In this document: positions 16,725 to 25,074 of the stretch, one piece after another
How the letters are laid out: every line of letters begins with the position of its first letter
Position numbering within the stretch: position 1 is the stretch's first letter
NCBI GenBank assembly: GCA_021203245.1
Contig: JAJQBO010000027.1
Location: 1 to 50,914 of the forward strand
Direction: 5' to 3'
DNA: 50,914 nucleotides
From: Planctomycetaceae bacterium
GTDB taxonomy: Bacteria > Planctomycetota > SZUA-567
The notes under the pieces: generated by a model
Databases searched by the model: none
What the model saw: only the letters and a program-made list of their open reading frames with translations
What the model was told of the DNA's origin: nothing
Made by a program: the position numbers and the translations under genes

Positions 16725-19397
16725 ATGGCGGACGAAGAGTACGACTTTCAGGCAATCGAAAAACGCTGGCAGAAGCGCTGGGCTGACGACGGGCTGTTTT
16801 GCAACCGGCACGACGAGCGCCCCCCCTTCTACGTCCTCAACATGTACCCCTATCCATCCGGGGTGCTGCACATGGGCCATGTCCTCGCCTATACCCTCGG
16901 CGACGTCATGGTGCGCTACAAACTCCTGCGCGGCTACAACGTCCTTTCGCCCATGGGCTGGGACTCGTTCGGCCTGCCGGCCGAGAACGCGGCCATCCGC
17001 ACCGGCGTGCCGCCGCATGAATTCACCGAAAAGAACATCGCCCGCATGCGCGAGCAGATGAAGCGCGCCGGCTGGGGCTACGACTGGTCGCGCGAATTTG
17101 CCACCTCCCACGTCGACTACTACAAGTGGACGCAGTGGTTCTTCCTCAAATTCTACGAAGCCGACATGGTGGTCAAGAAGACCGCGCCGGTGAACTGGTG
17201 CGAATCGTGCGGCACCGTGCTCGCCAACGAACAGGTGAAGGAAGGCGAGTGCGAACGCTGCGGCTCGCAGGTCGAGCAGAAGGACATGAATCAGTGGTTT
17301 TATCGCCTGTCCAAGTATGCCGAGCGCCTGCTGCAGGGCCATGAAAAACTGCGCGGCAACTGGCCTGACGCGGTCCTGGCCATGCAGGAGGAGTGGATCG
17401 GCAAGTCATTCGGCGCGGAGGTCGAGTTCACCATCAAGGAGACGGGCGATCCGGTCCCGGTGTTCACCACCCGACCCGACACCCTGTGGGGCGTCACCTT
17501 CATGTCGGTCGCGCCCGAGCACCCGCTCGTGCACAAGCTGATCAAAGGCACGCCGCAGGAGGCCGACGTCCTGGCGGCGATCAAGAAAATGCGGGCCACC
17601 GGCACGTCCGCGAAGGAACTGGCCGAGCAGGAAAAGGAAGGCATCTTTACCGGCTTCCATGTCGTCAACCCGGTCAACGGCGCGGAAGTGCCGCTGTGGG
17701 TGGCCAACTTCGCCCTCATGACCTATGGCACCGGCGCGGTTATGTCTGTTCCCGCCCACGACCAGCGCGATTGGGAATTCGCCAAGAAGTACGGCCTCCC
17801 CATCATCCAGGTCATCCAGCCCGAAGACGGCTCCGGCCCGGACGACTGGGACGGGGCCTATGTCGAGGCCGGGCGCATCGTCAATTCCGCGCAATTCACC
17901 GGCGAACCAGACAACTTCGAAGCCATTCCCCGCATCGTCGAATGGCTGGACGCCGAAGGCAAGGGCAAGCGCCAGATCAACTACCGCCTGCGCGACTGGC
18001 TGCTGTCACGGCAGCGTTATTGGGGCGCGCCCATTCCCATCATCTACTGCGACGAGTGCGGCATTGTGCCGGTCCCGGAAAAGGATCTGCCGGTGCTGCT
18101 GCCGACAGATATCGACTTCACCCACGGCCAGGGGAACCCGCTGGCGCGGTCGAAGTCGTTTGTCGAGACGACATGCCCCACCTGCGGCAAGCCGGCCCGG
18201 CGCGAGACAGACACCATGGACACCTTTGTCGATTCGTCCTGGTACCAGATCCGCTTTGCCGATCCGCACAACGACGAACGCTGCTGGGATCCGGAAAAGG
18301 TAAAGAAATGGCTGCCGGTGTCGCAGTACATCGGCGGCATCGAGCACGCGACCATGCACCTCATGTACGCGCGCTTCTTCACTATGGTCCTGCACGACCT
18401 GGGGCTGATCGACTTCGAGGAGCCGTTTACCCGGCTGTTCTGCCAGGGCATGGTCTGCAAGGTCGCCTACCGCTGCGAAACGTGCAAGTGGATTCCCGCC
18501 TCCGAAGTCAAGGTAGTGCGGTTGGACGGTTCCGACGTGCCGGAGGAATTGGCGCTTTCGGTGTCGAAGCGTATCGAAAACCAGAGCCTGGACGAAGAGG
18601 GTCTCAAAAACGAGGGCCTCAAGCTGGTGTGCCGCAAGTGCGGCAACGAAGAAGTCCATTTCGAGATGACGAAAATTTCCAAGTCGAAGTTGAACATTGT
18701 TGACCCGGACGCGATGATGGACCGCTTCGGTTCCGACACGGTGCGCCTGTATATGCTGTCCGACTCGCCGCCGGACCGGATGCAGATTTGGACCGAGGAC
18801 GGCATCAACGGCGCCTGGCGCACGCTGAACCGTCTGTGGCGGCTGGTGCTGGAAAGCCTGCCCCGCATCGCGCCCCGGGACACGCCGCTCCCGGCCGACC
18901 TGGACGACGTCAACCGGGCGCTCCGCCGCAAGACGCACCAGTGCGTCAAGAAGATCACCGAGTCCATCGAGGGCGGTTACCAGTTCAATACCGCCATCGC
19001 CCGCACCAACGAACTCCTGAACCAACTGCGCCAGAGCCGCGATCAGGCCCACCCGGCGGTGCTGCGGGAGACGTTGGAAGTCATCATCGTCTGTTTGTCC
19101 CCTATCATCCCCCACTTCGCCGACGAGGCGTGGTCGCGGATGGGCAACAGCGAGAGCGTGTTCGAGTCGTCCTGGCCCGAATACGACGCCGAAGCGGCGA
19201 AAGAGGATGTGGTGGAAATTCCGGTCCAGGTCAACGGCAAGGTCCGCGCCAGGCTCCTGGTCGCACCCGATACCGACACGACCGAACTGGAAAAGATGGC
19301 GCTGGCCGACCCGAAGGTGCAGACCTACACGGAAGGCAAGACCATCGCCCGCGTCGTCGTCGTCCCGAACCGCATGGTCAACATCGCGGTGAAGTAA
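16725..19397 (+). CDS. leuS: Leucyl-tRNA synthetase
   Basis: The start is ATG 16725 (MADEEYDFQAIEKRWQKRW, the standard family start). The 890-residue enzyme charges tRNA-Leu with leucine in the cytoplasm. It has the class-I HIGH motif as HMGH (residues 49-52, YPYPSGVLHMGH) and a zinc-ribbon-like CESCGTVLANEQVKEGECERCG (in two parts). It also has the editing domain (VFTTRPDTLWGVTF, TGTGAVMSVPAHDQRDWEFA) and RDWLLSRQRYWGAPIP. A second Cys-rich insert (CETCKW and CRKCGNEE) sits just before the KMSKS loop, which here reads KISKS (650-654). The C-terminal anticodon-binding domain is complete. The methionine-to-isoleucine change in KMSKS is the only oddity. Confidence 0.97.
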   Translation: MADEEYDFQAIEKRWQKRWADDGLFCNRHDERPPFYVLNMYPYPSGVLHMGHVLAYTLGDVMVRYKLLRGYNVLSPMGWDSFGLPAENAAIRTGVPPHEFTEKNIARMREQMKRAGWGYDWSREFATSHVDYYKWTQWFFLKFYEADMVVKKTAPVNWCESCGTVLANEQVKEGECERCGSQVEQKDMNQWFYRLSKYAERLLQGHEKLRGNWPDAVLAMQEEWIGKSFGAEVEFTIKETGDPVPVFTTRPDTLWGVTFMSVAPEHPLVHKLIKGTPQEADVLAAIKKMRATGTSAKELAEQEKEGIFTGFHVVNPVNGAEVPLWVANFALMTYGTGAVMSVPAHDQRDWEFAKKYGLPIIQVIQPEDGSGPDDWDGAYVEAGRIVNSAQFTGEPDNFEAIPRIVEWLDAEGKGKRQINYRLRDWLLSRQRYWGAPIPIIYCDECGIVPVPEKDLPVLLPTDIDFTHGQGNPLARSKSFVETTCPTCGKPARRETDTMDTFVDSSWYQIRFADPHNDERCWDPEKVKKWLPVSQYIGGIEHATMHLMYARFFTMVLHDLGLIDFEEPFTRLFCQGMVCKVAYRCETCKWIPASEVKVVRLDGSDVPEELALSVSKRIENQSLDEEGLKNEGLKLVCRKCGNEEVHFEMTKISKSKLNIVDPDAMMDRFGSDTVRLYMLSDSPPDRMQIWTEDGINGAWRTLNRLWRLVLESLPRIAPRDTPLPADLDDVNRALRRKTHQCVKKITESIEGGYQFNTAIARTNELLNQLRQSRDQAHPAVLRETLEVIIVCLSPIIPHFADEAWSRMGNSESVFESSWPEYDAEAAKEDVVEIPVQVNGKVRARLLVAPDTDTTELEKMALADPKVQTYTEGKTIARVVVVPNRMVNIAVK

Positions 19398-19495
19398 CGA
19401 CGGAAAATCGCCCAAAAACGCGTTTTTGCTCCACATGACGGGAGTTTTTTGCTAGGATTCCCGATAGAGAAAAGCAGCACCGACAGCATTAAAAA

Positions 19496-19572
19496 ACGCC
19501 AGTAGCTCAGTTGGATAGAGCACCGGATTTCTAATCCGGCGGTCAGGGGTTCGAATCCCTTCTGGCGTGCCA
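19496..19572 (+). tRNA. tRNA-Arg (anticodon TCT), CCA encoded
   Basis: The 77-base cloverleaf folds fully: acceptor ACGCCAG with CTGGCGT (7 bp), D-stem GCTC/GAGC, anticodon stem CCGGA/TCCGG with loop TTTCTAA (anticodon TCT, reads AGA), T-stem AGGGG/CCCTT with loop TTCGAAT, discriminator G and an encoded CCA at 19570-19572. It lies between leuS and the E2 gene. Its 3' half has a decayed second copy at 29331-29369. Confidence 0.97.
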
Positions 19573-19580
19573 TATATAAT

Positions 19581-19608
19581 AACCCTGCTTCCGTGCGGAG
19601 GCAGGGTT
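19581..19608. terminator. Terminator between tRNA-Arg and the E2 gene
   Basis: AACCCTGC (19581-19588) pairs with GCAGGGTT (19601-19608), extended inward by TTCCG/CGGAG. It is followed by TTATT on the plus strand and flanked by an AT-rich run on the other side, so it can end the tRNA transcript and the minus-strand operon that stops at 19633. Confidence 0.8.
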
Positions 19609-19632
19609 TTATTGTCGCACTTCCTTGACGCT

Positions 19633-20940
19633 TTAGAGAAGCATGCGGAGCGGGTTTTCCAAAAGCGCCTTGAAGTAGGCGACGAACCGCGCCGCCAGCA
19701 GGCCGTCGATAAGACGGTGATCGACGCTTAATTGGATGGTCATCATCGGGCGGATGGCGAGCGTGTCCTCGCCGTCGTCGCCGGTGACGACGACAGGCTT
19801 TTTCCGCACCGAGCTGACGCTGAGGATGGCGGATTCGGGCGGGTTGATGATGGCGGTGAAATTCTCGATGCCGAACATCCCCAGGTTGGAAATCGTGAAC
19901 GTCCCGCCCGAATATTCCTCCGATTGCACCCTCCCGGTTTTGGCCCGTTCCACCAAATCGCGGTTTTCCCGGGCGATGGCGGTCAGGCTTTTGTCCTGCA
20001 CGTTCTTGATGACAGGCACCACCAGGCCGTTGTCGCCGGCGACGGCATTCCCGATATTGACGCTGGCATAGGAGACGATGTTCCCGTCCACCAGCGAGAC
20101 GTTGACGTCGGGGAAGGCGACCAGGGCCCTCGCCGCCGCCAGGGTCAGGAGATCCGACACGGCGATTCTGACGTCGCCCGCACTGTTCAGACTGGCGCGG
20201 CAGGCGGCGAAATTCGTCGCATCGACGACATCGGTGAAATAGAGGTGCGGCGCGGTGAACTTGCTTTCGGCCAGCCTGTCGCCGATGATCTTGCGGACGC
20301 CCTTGTACGGGACGGACGACCGTATCCGCTTTTCGCCGCCCGCCGTCGGCGTCGCCGCATATCGTTCGACATCCGCCCGCATGACCTTGCCGCCCGCGCC
20401 CGAGCCGTGCACCTCGGTCAGATCCACGCCATTTCGTTCGGCAAGCTTGCGGGCCAACGGCGACGCCATGATGTCTTTTGCGGTAATGCCGCCGCGAAAG
20501 CCGGTCCCGGTGATACCTGCCAGTGACGCGGGGTCGAGGTTCTCCTCGCGCACCAGACGCTTCGCCTTGGGGGTGAGTTTAAGAGCGGATCGCCTGCCGG
20601 TGAGCGCCGGTGCGGCGGCAATCGATGGTTCGGGAGCGGGTCCTGATTGCGATTCGCTCTCGCCGCCCGAAGCGGCAGCCAGCGCGACATCGGCGTCCTC
20701 GCCCGGTTGTCCCACCACCGCGATGGGGGTAAACACGGCGGCGTATGCGCCTTCCTCCAGGACGAGTTTCAGCACCACGCCGTCGGCGGTCGCCTCGACC
20801 GGCATAACGGTTTCGTCCGTCTCAATTTCGAAAAAGACCTCGCCTTTCCTGATCGCGTCGCCCACCGTGCAATGCCACGCCACCAGGCGGCCTTCATCCA
20901 TGTTATAGCCGAGCTTCGGCATAATAATCACATCGGCCAT
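19633..20940 (-). CDS. 2-oxoacid/acetoin dehydrogenase E2 (dihydrolipoamide acyltransferase), lipoyl lysine replaced
   Basis: The start is ATG 20940, overlapping the end of the E1beta gene by 13 bases. The 435-residue protein has a lipoyl domain (1-80), an Ala/Ser/Pro-rich linker, what look like two tandem peripheral-subunit-binding domains (about 122-157, TPKAKRLVREENLDPASLAG, and 159-195, SPLARKLAERNGVDLTEVHG) and a catalytic acyltransferase domain ending in SVDHRLIDG (His408, Asp412). The key oddity is residue 43. The lipoylated lysine of the usual E-T-D-K motif is glutamate here (FFEIETDETVMPVEA, codon GAA at 20812-20814), and no other lysine lies in that hairpin. As written, the lipoyl domain could not carry lipoate. 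No E3 gene is present nearby. The fold and family are certain; activity is doubtful. Confidence 0.9.
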   Translation of the reverse strand: MADVIIMPKLGYNMDEGRLVAWHCTVGDAIRKGEVFFEIETDETVMPVEATADGVVLKLVLEEGAYAAVFTPIAVVGQPGEDADVALAAASGGESESQSGPAPEPSIAAAPALTGRRSALKLTPKAKRLVREENLDPASLAGITGTGFRGGITAKDIMASPLARKLAERNGVDLTEVHGSGAGGKVMRADVERYAATPTAGGEKRIRSSVPYKGVRKIIGDRLAESKFTAPHLYFTDVVDATNFAACRASLNSAGDVRIAVSDLLTLAAARALVAFPDVNVSLVDGNIVSYASVNIGNAVAGDNGLVVPVIKNVQDKSLTAIARENRDLVERAKTGRVQSEEYSGGTFTISNLGMFGIENFTAIINPPESAILSVSSVRKKPVVVTGDDGEDTLAIRPMMTIQLSVDHRLIDGLLAARFVAYFKALLENPLRMLL

Positions 20941-21929
20941 GTGGCTGCCTCCTCTCGGGTCATTTCCCTGATTTTGTCCGCGATGGTTTTCTCGTTCGGG
21001 ATAAGCGGCAATTCCAGGGCCGGGCTGAACGGCAACGGCACGTCGCCGGTGCCGAGCCGTTCGATAGGCGCTTCGAGATCGTAGAACACCTCCGGCATGA
21101 TGCGGGCGGCAATTTCGCCGCTGATGCCGAAGCTGACATGGCCTTCGTCGACGACCAGCAACTTGCCGGTCTTTTTCACCGACGCGATGATCGCCTCCGT
21201 ATCCATCGGCACGATGGTGCGGAGGTCGAGGTGGTCGACGCAAATGCCGTCGCCGGCCAGGCTCTTGACCGCGTTCTCGGTTTTGACGCTCATCATCGAG
21301 GTGGTGACGACAGTGAGGTCGCTGCCGGTCGAGACGACCCGCGCCTTCCCGAACGGGATGCAGACGTCGTCGTCGGGCACGTCGTCGAAGGCGGTGGTGT
21401 AGAGCATCTTGTGCTCGAAAAACATCACCGGGTTGTTGTCCCGGATAGCGGTCTTGAGGAGGCCCTTGGCTTCGCCGGCCGTGGACGGAAGCGCCACCTT
21501 GAGGCCGGGGCAGTGCGCGCACCAGGCGTGGAGCGATTGCGAATGCTGGGCCGCAGACGAGCGCCCGCCGCCGAGGGGCGTCCGGATGACGAGCGGCACA
21601 TTCACCTGCCCGCCCGACATATAGGTGATTTTCGCCGCCTGGTTGCAGATTTGATCCATGGCGATCATGAGGAAATCGGCGAACATCAGTTCGATAACGG
21701 GCCGCATCCCCACCAGCGCCGCGCCGACGCCGAGGCCGACAATGCCGGCTTCGGAGATGGGCGAATCCTTGACCCGCAAGTCGCCGTATTTGTCGCGCAG
21801 GCCGACCGTGCATTTGAAATTGCCGCCGATGACGCCGACGTCCTCCCCCATCAGGAACACCTGGTCGTCCCTGGCCATTTCCTCGTCCAGGGCTTCGCGG
21901 ATCGCGTCTCTGACAGTCAGTTTTTTCAT
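20928..21929 (-). CDS. Acetoin/2-oxoacid dehydrogenase E1 beta subunit
   Basis: The 333-residue protein starts at ATG 21929 with AGGATT upstream, 10 bases after the E1alpha stop. It has the transketolase-like fold of E1beta: REALDEEMARDDQVFLMGEDVG, SPISEAGIVGLGVGAALVGMRPVIELMFADF, then the C-terminal transketolase domain with LTVVTTSMMS and VDHLDLRTIVPMDTEAIIASVKKTGKLLVVDEGH. With E1alpha it forms the thiamine-diphosphate heterotetramer that decarboxylates a 2-oxoacid or cleaves acetoin and passes the acyl group to E2. The presence of an AcoR-type sigma-54 activator in the cluster favours acetoin or a similar ketone over pyruvate. No break is seen. Confidence 0.92.
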   Translation of the reverse strand: MKKLTVRDAIREALDEEMARDDQVFLMGEDVGVIGGNFKCTVGLRDKYGDLRVKDSPISEAGIVGLGVGAALVGMRPVIELMFADFLMIAMDQICNQAAKITYMSGGQVNVPLVIRTPLGGGRSSAAQHSQSLHAWCAHCPGLKVALPSTAGEAKGLLKTAIRDNNPVMFFEHKMLYTTAFDDVPDDDVCIPFGKARVVSTGSDLTVVTTSMMSVKTENAVKSLAGDGICVDHLDLRTIVPMDTEAIIASVKKTGKLLVVDEGHVSFGISGEIAARIMPEVFYDLEAPIERLGTGDVPLPFSPALELPLIPNEKTIADKIREMTREEAATWPM

Positions 21930-21939
21930 AATAATCCTC

Positions 21940-22920
21940 TCAGTTCACAAACACGTCGGTATAGGCCTCGGCCGCGTCGGGGTAGGGGCTTGCCTCGGCA
22001 AAGGCGCAGGCTTCGGCCACCTCCCGGTCGACACCGGCCGTGATGGCGGCGATGTCGTCTTGGGCGATCAGGCCCTTGCCCTCGAGGAGGAACAGAGGGT
22101 CCCGGGCCTTCCATGCCGCAACCTCCTCGTCGGGACGGTAGTCGCCGGGATCGCCGACATGGTGTCCCTGCCACCGGTAGGTAAGGCATTCGATCAGGGT
22201 GGGGCCCGCCCCGGCTCGGGCGCGCTCGACCGCATTGCCGACCTCCTCGTGGACGGTAAACACGTCGTTGCCGTCGATGGTGTGGCCGGGGATGCCGTAG
22301 CCGATGGCACGGCTGGAAAGCTTGTGCTCCTTGGTGACGCGGCGGATGTCGACCGAGATGCCGTAGAGGTTGTTTTCGATGACAAAAACGATCGGCAGAT
22401 CCCAGGCCGCCGCCATGTTGATGCTTTCGTGGAAGGTGCCTTCGTTGGTGGCGGACTCGCCGAAAAAGGCGAGCGTCACCTTGCCGTCGCCGCGCAGTTT
22501 GGAGGCGTAGGCCGCCCCGACGGCGATAGGCAATTCGCCGCCGACGATGCCGTTCGCGCCGAGGATGCCCTTGTCCATCGCCATGATGTGCATGGAGCCG
22601 CCCTTGCCTTTCGAATAGCCGCTCGCCTTGCCGAGGATCTCGGACATCATCTTTTTGAGATCCGCGTCGCGGCCGATGAGGTGGCCGTGACCGCGGTGGG
22701 TCGAGCCGATGTAGTCGTCGTCCCGGAGAGCGGCGCACGCCCCGGTGGCGATGGCTTCCTCGCCCAGGTACAGGTGGGCGAGGCCCGGCATCAGGCCGCG
22801 CTTGTAGAACTCGAACACCTCTTCCTCGAAGCGGCGAATCCGGTACATCACGGTATAGAACCGCCGCGCCAGCGCCGCGCGCGGTTTGACGCTTGGGCGG
22901 TGCTGTCGCTGGGCTGCCAG
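21940..22920 (-). CDS. Acetoin/2-oxoacid dehydrogenase E1 alpha subunit
   Basis: The open frame extends to 23040, but that upstream part contains the terminator of the preceding gene. The best start is a non-standard CTG at 22920, seven bases after GGAGG, giving 326 residues, the usual length for acetoin-type E1alpha; no ATG, GTG or TTG fits before the conserved helix ARRFYTVMYRIRRFEE. Landmarks are HLYLGEEAIATGACAAL, STHRGHGHLIGRDADL, KGKGGSMHI and the TPP motif region FFGESATNEGTFHESINMAA ending in VFVIENN. The TPP motif normally opens GDG; here it is GES, so the Mg-binding Asp is Glu. It is co-transcribed with E1beta and E2. Confidence 0.87.
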   Translation of the reverse strand: MAAQRQHRPSVKPRAALARRFYTVMYRIRRFEEEVFEFYKRGLMPGLAHLYLGEEAIATGACAALRDDDYIGSTHRGHGHLIGRDADLKKMMSEILGKASGYSKGKGGSMHIMAMDKGILGANGIVGGELPIAVGAAYASKLRGDGKVTLAFFGESATNEGTFHESINMAAAWDLPIVFVIENNLYGISVDIRRVTKEHKLSSRAIGYGIPGHTIDGNDVFTVHEEVGNAVERARAGAGPTLIECLTYRWQGHHVGDPGDYRPDEEVAAWKARDPLFLLEGKGLIAQDDIAAITAGVDREVAEACAFAEASPYPDAAEAYTDVFVN

Positions 22921-22962
22921 GGCAATACCTCCGTATTCGTGGGGTGTAAACTGAGCCACCTG

Positions 22963-22990
22963 AAAACCCCGCTGTGGGAAGCGGGGTTTT
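22963..22990 (-). terminator. Terminator/attenuator between the M24 and E1alpha genes
   Basis: A perfect 10-bp stem AAAACCCCGC (22963-22972) with GCGGGGTTTT (22981-22990) and an eight-base loop lies 50 bases after the M24 stop at 23041 and about 40 bases before the E1alpha start. It should reduce read-through, so the dehydrogenase genes are either expressed at a lower level or have their own promoter, which I could not find. Confidence 0.75.
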
Positions 22991-23040
22991 CGCGACCGCA
23001 ACAGTGCTGTGACGGCACCGCTTCCTGCACCGCATCGCAA

Positions 23041-24277
23041 TTAGGGGAACTGGCACCCCGGGAAACCGCAGGAGGTGAGGACCGCCGACGGGAACTTGCT
23101 GATGACTTCGCAGCCGTCTTTCGTCACCACCACTTCCTCTTCGATGCGGGCGCTGCCGGTGCCGTCCTTCGAGGCGCACCACGTCTCGATGGCGAAGGTC
23201 ATGCCTTCCTTCAACGGGAACGGATTGTCGATGGAGAACAGCCGGGAGATGATCGGTTTTTCCCACAGCCCCCAAGCCGATGCCGTGGGCGAACTGCAGC
23301 AGGAACGCCTCTTCCTCGTTCTTGAAGCCGAGTTCCTGGGCGGTCGGGAACGCCTTGGCGATATCGGCGGTGGTATTGCCCGGCTTGATGGCGGCGATGC
23401 CGTCGTAGATCCACTTGTAGGCCTTTTCGTAGGCTTCCTCCTGCGCCTTGGTCGGCTTGCCGCACGAGAAGGTGCGGTAGTAGCAGGTGCGGTAGCCGTT
23501 GTAGACGTTGCCGATGTCGAAGTACACCAGTTCGCCCGGGCGGATCATCCGGTTCGACGTCGTGTGGCTGTGCGGATTGCCGCGCGCGCCCGAAATGACG
23601 TTGACGAACTCCACCGACTCCGCACCCCAGCCGAACAGCTTGTAATGGATAAGGGCGGCCATCTCGTTTTCGGTCGCGCCGGGGCGCAGGTTTTTCGCCA
23701 CGTCCCAGTAGACGGCGTCGACCATGGCGGCCGAGCATTTCAGCAGTTCGATCTCATCCGCCGTCTTGTACAGGCGCGCGTCGACGAGGGGGAGCTGGCC
23801 GTCGCCGAGGGTGAGGCCGTGCTTTTCCAGCGCCTGGTAAAGCGGGACGTCGACGATGTCGATGCCGAGCGGGCGCTTGTCGACGCCGTATTTTTTCAGG
23901 TAGGAGACGATTTCCTCGGCTTCGCGCGGCACCATGCCGACTTCGCTCGGGATGGCGTCCCGCATCGATCCGACGGCGGGCATGATGTTTTCCTTCGACA
24001 GCCACGACACCCGCTGGCGCTTCGACGGGCAAGCGGGGTCGAAGAGGATGGGCTGATCGACGCCGTCAATCAGGAGGCAGTGGCGGTTCATCTTGTTCCG
24101 GTTCCATTCGCCGATGTGGGTGCCGGTAATGTAGCGGATGTTGTCGAAATCATAGCAGAGGATGGCGCCGAAGCCCGAGTTTTTCAGCGCTTCCTTGGCC
24201 TTGGCGAGGCGCTCGCTGCGCAGCCGCGCGTAATTGACATTGTCTTCGAAATCGACGCCGTTGAATCCGGATTTCAT
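23041..24277 (-). pseudogene. Creatinase/aminopeptidase-P-like M24 hydrolase, frameshifted at a G run
   Basis: ATG 24277 follows AAGGAG by seven bases. The creatinase N-terminal domain (residues 20-165, ILCYDFDNIRYITGTHIGEW) is followed by the M24 pita-bread domain: GNPHSHTTSNRM, YFDIGNVYNGYRTCYYRTF and FAHGIGLG. After that the frame is wrong. Removing one G from the five-G run at 23269-23273 restores LWEKPIISRLFSIDNPFPL, TFAIETWCASKDG and IEEEVVVT, ending CGFPGCQFP at TAA 23041. The corrected product is about 411 residues. The second usual metal ligand (Asp in the pattern GY-x-x-D-x-x-RT) is Cys, so a standard dimetal site is incomplete, recalling creatinase itself, which works without metal. 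The substrate is unknown, perhaps an amide or C-N compound imported by the symporter upstream. Confidence 0.82.
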
Positions 24278-24307
24278 AATTCTGCTCCTTGGTGTTGAAT
24301 GGGTGCC

Positions 24308-24760
24308 TTATTTGAATTGGTCCGTGACCTCAATCAGTTCCATGTTGGTTCCGTCGGGATCCTTGAAATAGATCCATTTCCAGCCGGCCAGCGGGCCGTC
24401 GGTGATCGTCTCGTAGTTTTCCGAGACAAAGGCGCAGCCGTGGCTTTTCATATGGGCGATCTTCTCCTCGATATTATCCACCTTGAAGGCGATGTGGACC
24501 TGACCTATCGCATTGACCGGCGCGCCGTAATTGTTGGGTGAAGACGGCTCCATGAATTCGATCAGCTCCAGGGTCGCGTCGGAATTGGGAATGGCGAACA
24601 CGCCGATCTGGATGACGGCGCCCGGGACCCCAAGCTTGTCGCCGCGGGATTTGCGTACCGGTTCGCGTTTGACCAGCCGGAGGCCGAGCACGTCCTGGTA
24701 AAAGGGGATGCTCTTATCCAAACTCTTGACGATGACGCCTGAGTGGACGATTCCTATCAC
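24308..24760 (-). CDS. VOC-family (glyoxalase/lactoylglutathione lyase-like) protein
   Basis: GTG 24760 follows GAGGAG by six bases. The 150-residue protein has the two beta-alpha-beta-beta-beta modules of the vicinal-oxygen-chelate fold: VHSGVIVKSLDKSIPFYQDVLGLRLVK with ATLELIEFM, then GQVHIAFKVDNIEEKIAHMKSHG with WIYFKDPDGTNMELIEVTD. Candidate metal ligands are His6, Glu about 66, His about 89 and Glu about 141, all where the family puts them. Members include glyoxalase I, methylmalonyl-CoA epimerase and dioxygenases; the length and the opening HSGVIV are like epimerase/glyoxalase types. It is in the sigma-54 operon, 48 bases after the small protein gene and 30 bases before the M24 gene. 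Its substrate cannot be told. Confidence 0.85.
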   Translation of the reverse strand: MIGIVHSGVIVKSLDKSIPFYQDVLGLRLVKREPVRKSRGDKLGVPGAVIQIGVFAIPNSDATLELIEFMEPSSPNNYGAPVNAIGQVHIAFKVDNIEEKIAHMKSHGCAFVSENYETITDGPLAGWKWIYFKDPDGTNMELIEVTDQFK

Positions 24761-24807
24761 GGTTGTCTCCTCGCGTTTTTCGGGGCGAATGGTTCCGATT
24801 CGGGAAA

Positions 24808-25065
24808 TTACGATCCCAAGCGTTCCTTCAGCGTATTCCTGCCTTTTTCAGTGATTTTCAGCCAGCGGCGAACCACGCCGCTGGACGATATGTAGCCGTC
24901 GTCGTCCAGCCGGCCAACCACCGGGATGAGCCTGCCGGTGTCGCCGCTCACGGCGTGGACGACGGCGTAGTAATCGGTTTTCGCGCCCACCGGGCCATCG
25001 TTCAGGTCGCGGACAGCCTTGAGGACGTTCAATTCTTCGTCGTTGAGGTGGAACATCTTTTTCAT
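24808..25065 (-). CDS. Small winged-helix-like protein
   Basis: ATG 25065 has AAGGAG five bases upstream and starts 9 bases after the symporter stop. The 85-residue product reads as a compact helical domain with a wing: LNDEELNVLKAVRDLNDGP, GRLIPVVGRLDDDGYISSSG, RRWLKITEKGRNTLKERLGS. The last part (L-x-I-T-E-K-G-R) is typical of the wing and final helix of PadR/MarR-like winged helices. It could be an operon-encoded regulator or a partner of the symporter. I do not recognise a named family, so the function is open. Confidence 0.65.
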   Translation of the reverse strand: MKKMFHLNDEELNVLKAVRDLNDGPVGAKTDYYAVVHAVSGDTGRLIPVVGRLDDDGYISSSGVVRRWLKITEKGRNTLKERLGS

Positions 25066-25074
25066 ATCGTCTCC

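Noticed and set aside
21926-24277. A 783-residue open frame that seems to fuse an M24 hydrolase to something downstream
   Set aside because: After the G-run frameshift the frame only reads the E1alpha gene in a wrong frame by chance; the tail is arginine- and proline-rich shadow sequence. The two genes are separate, with a terminator between them.
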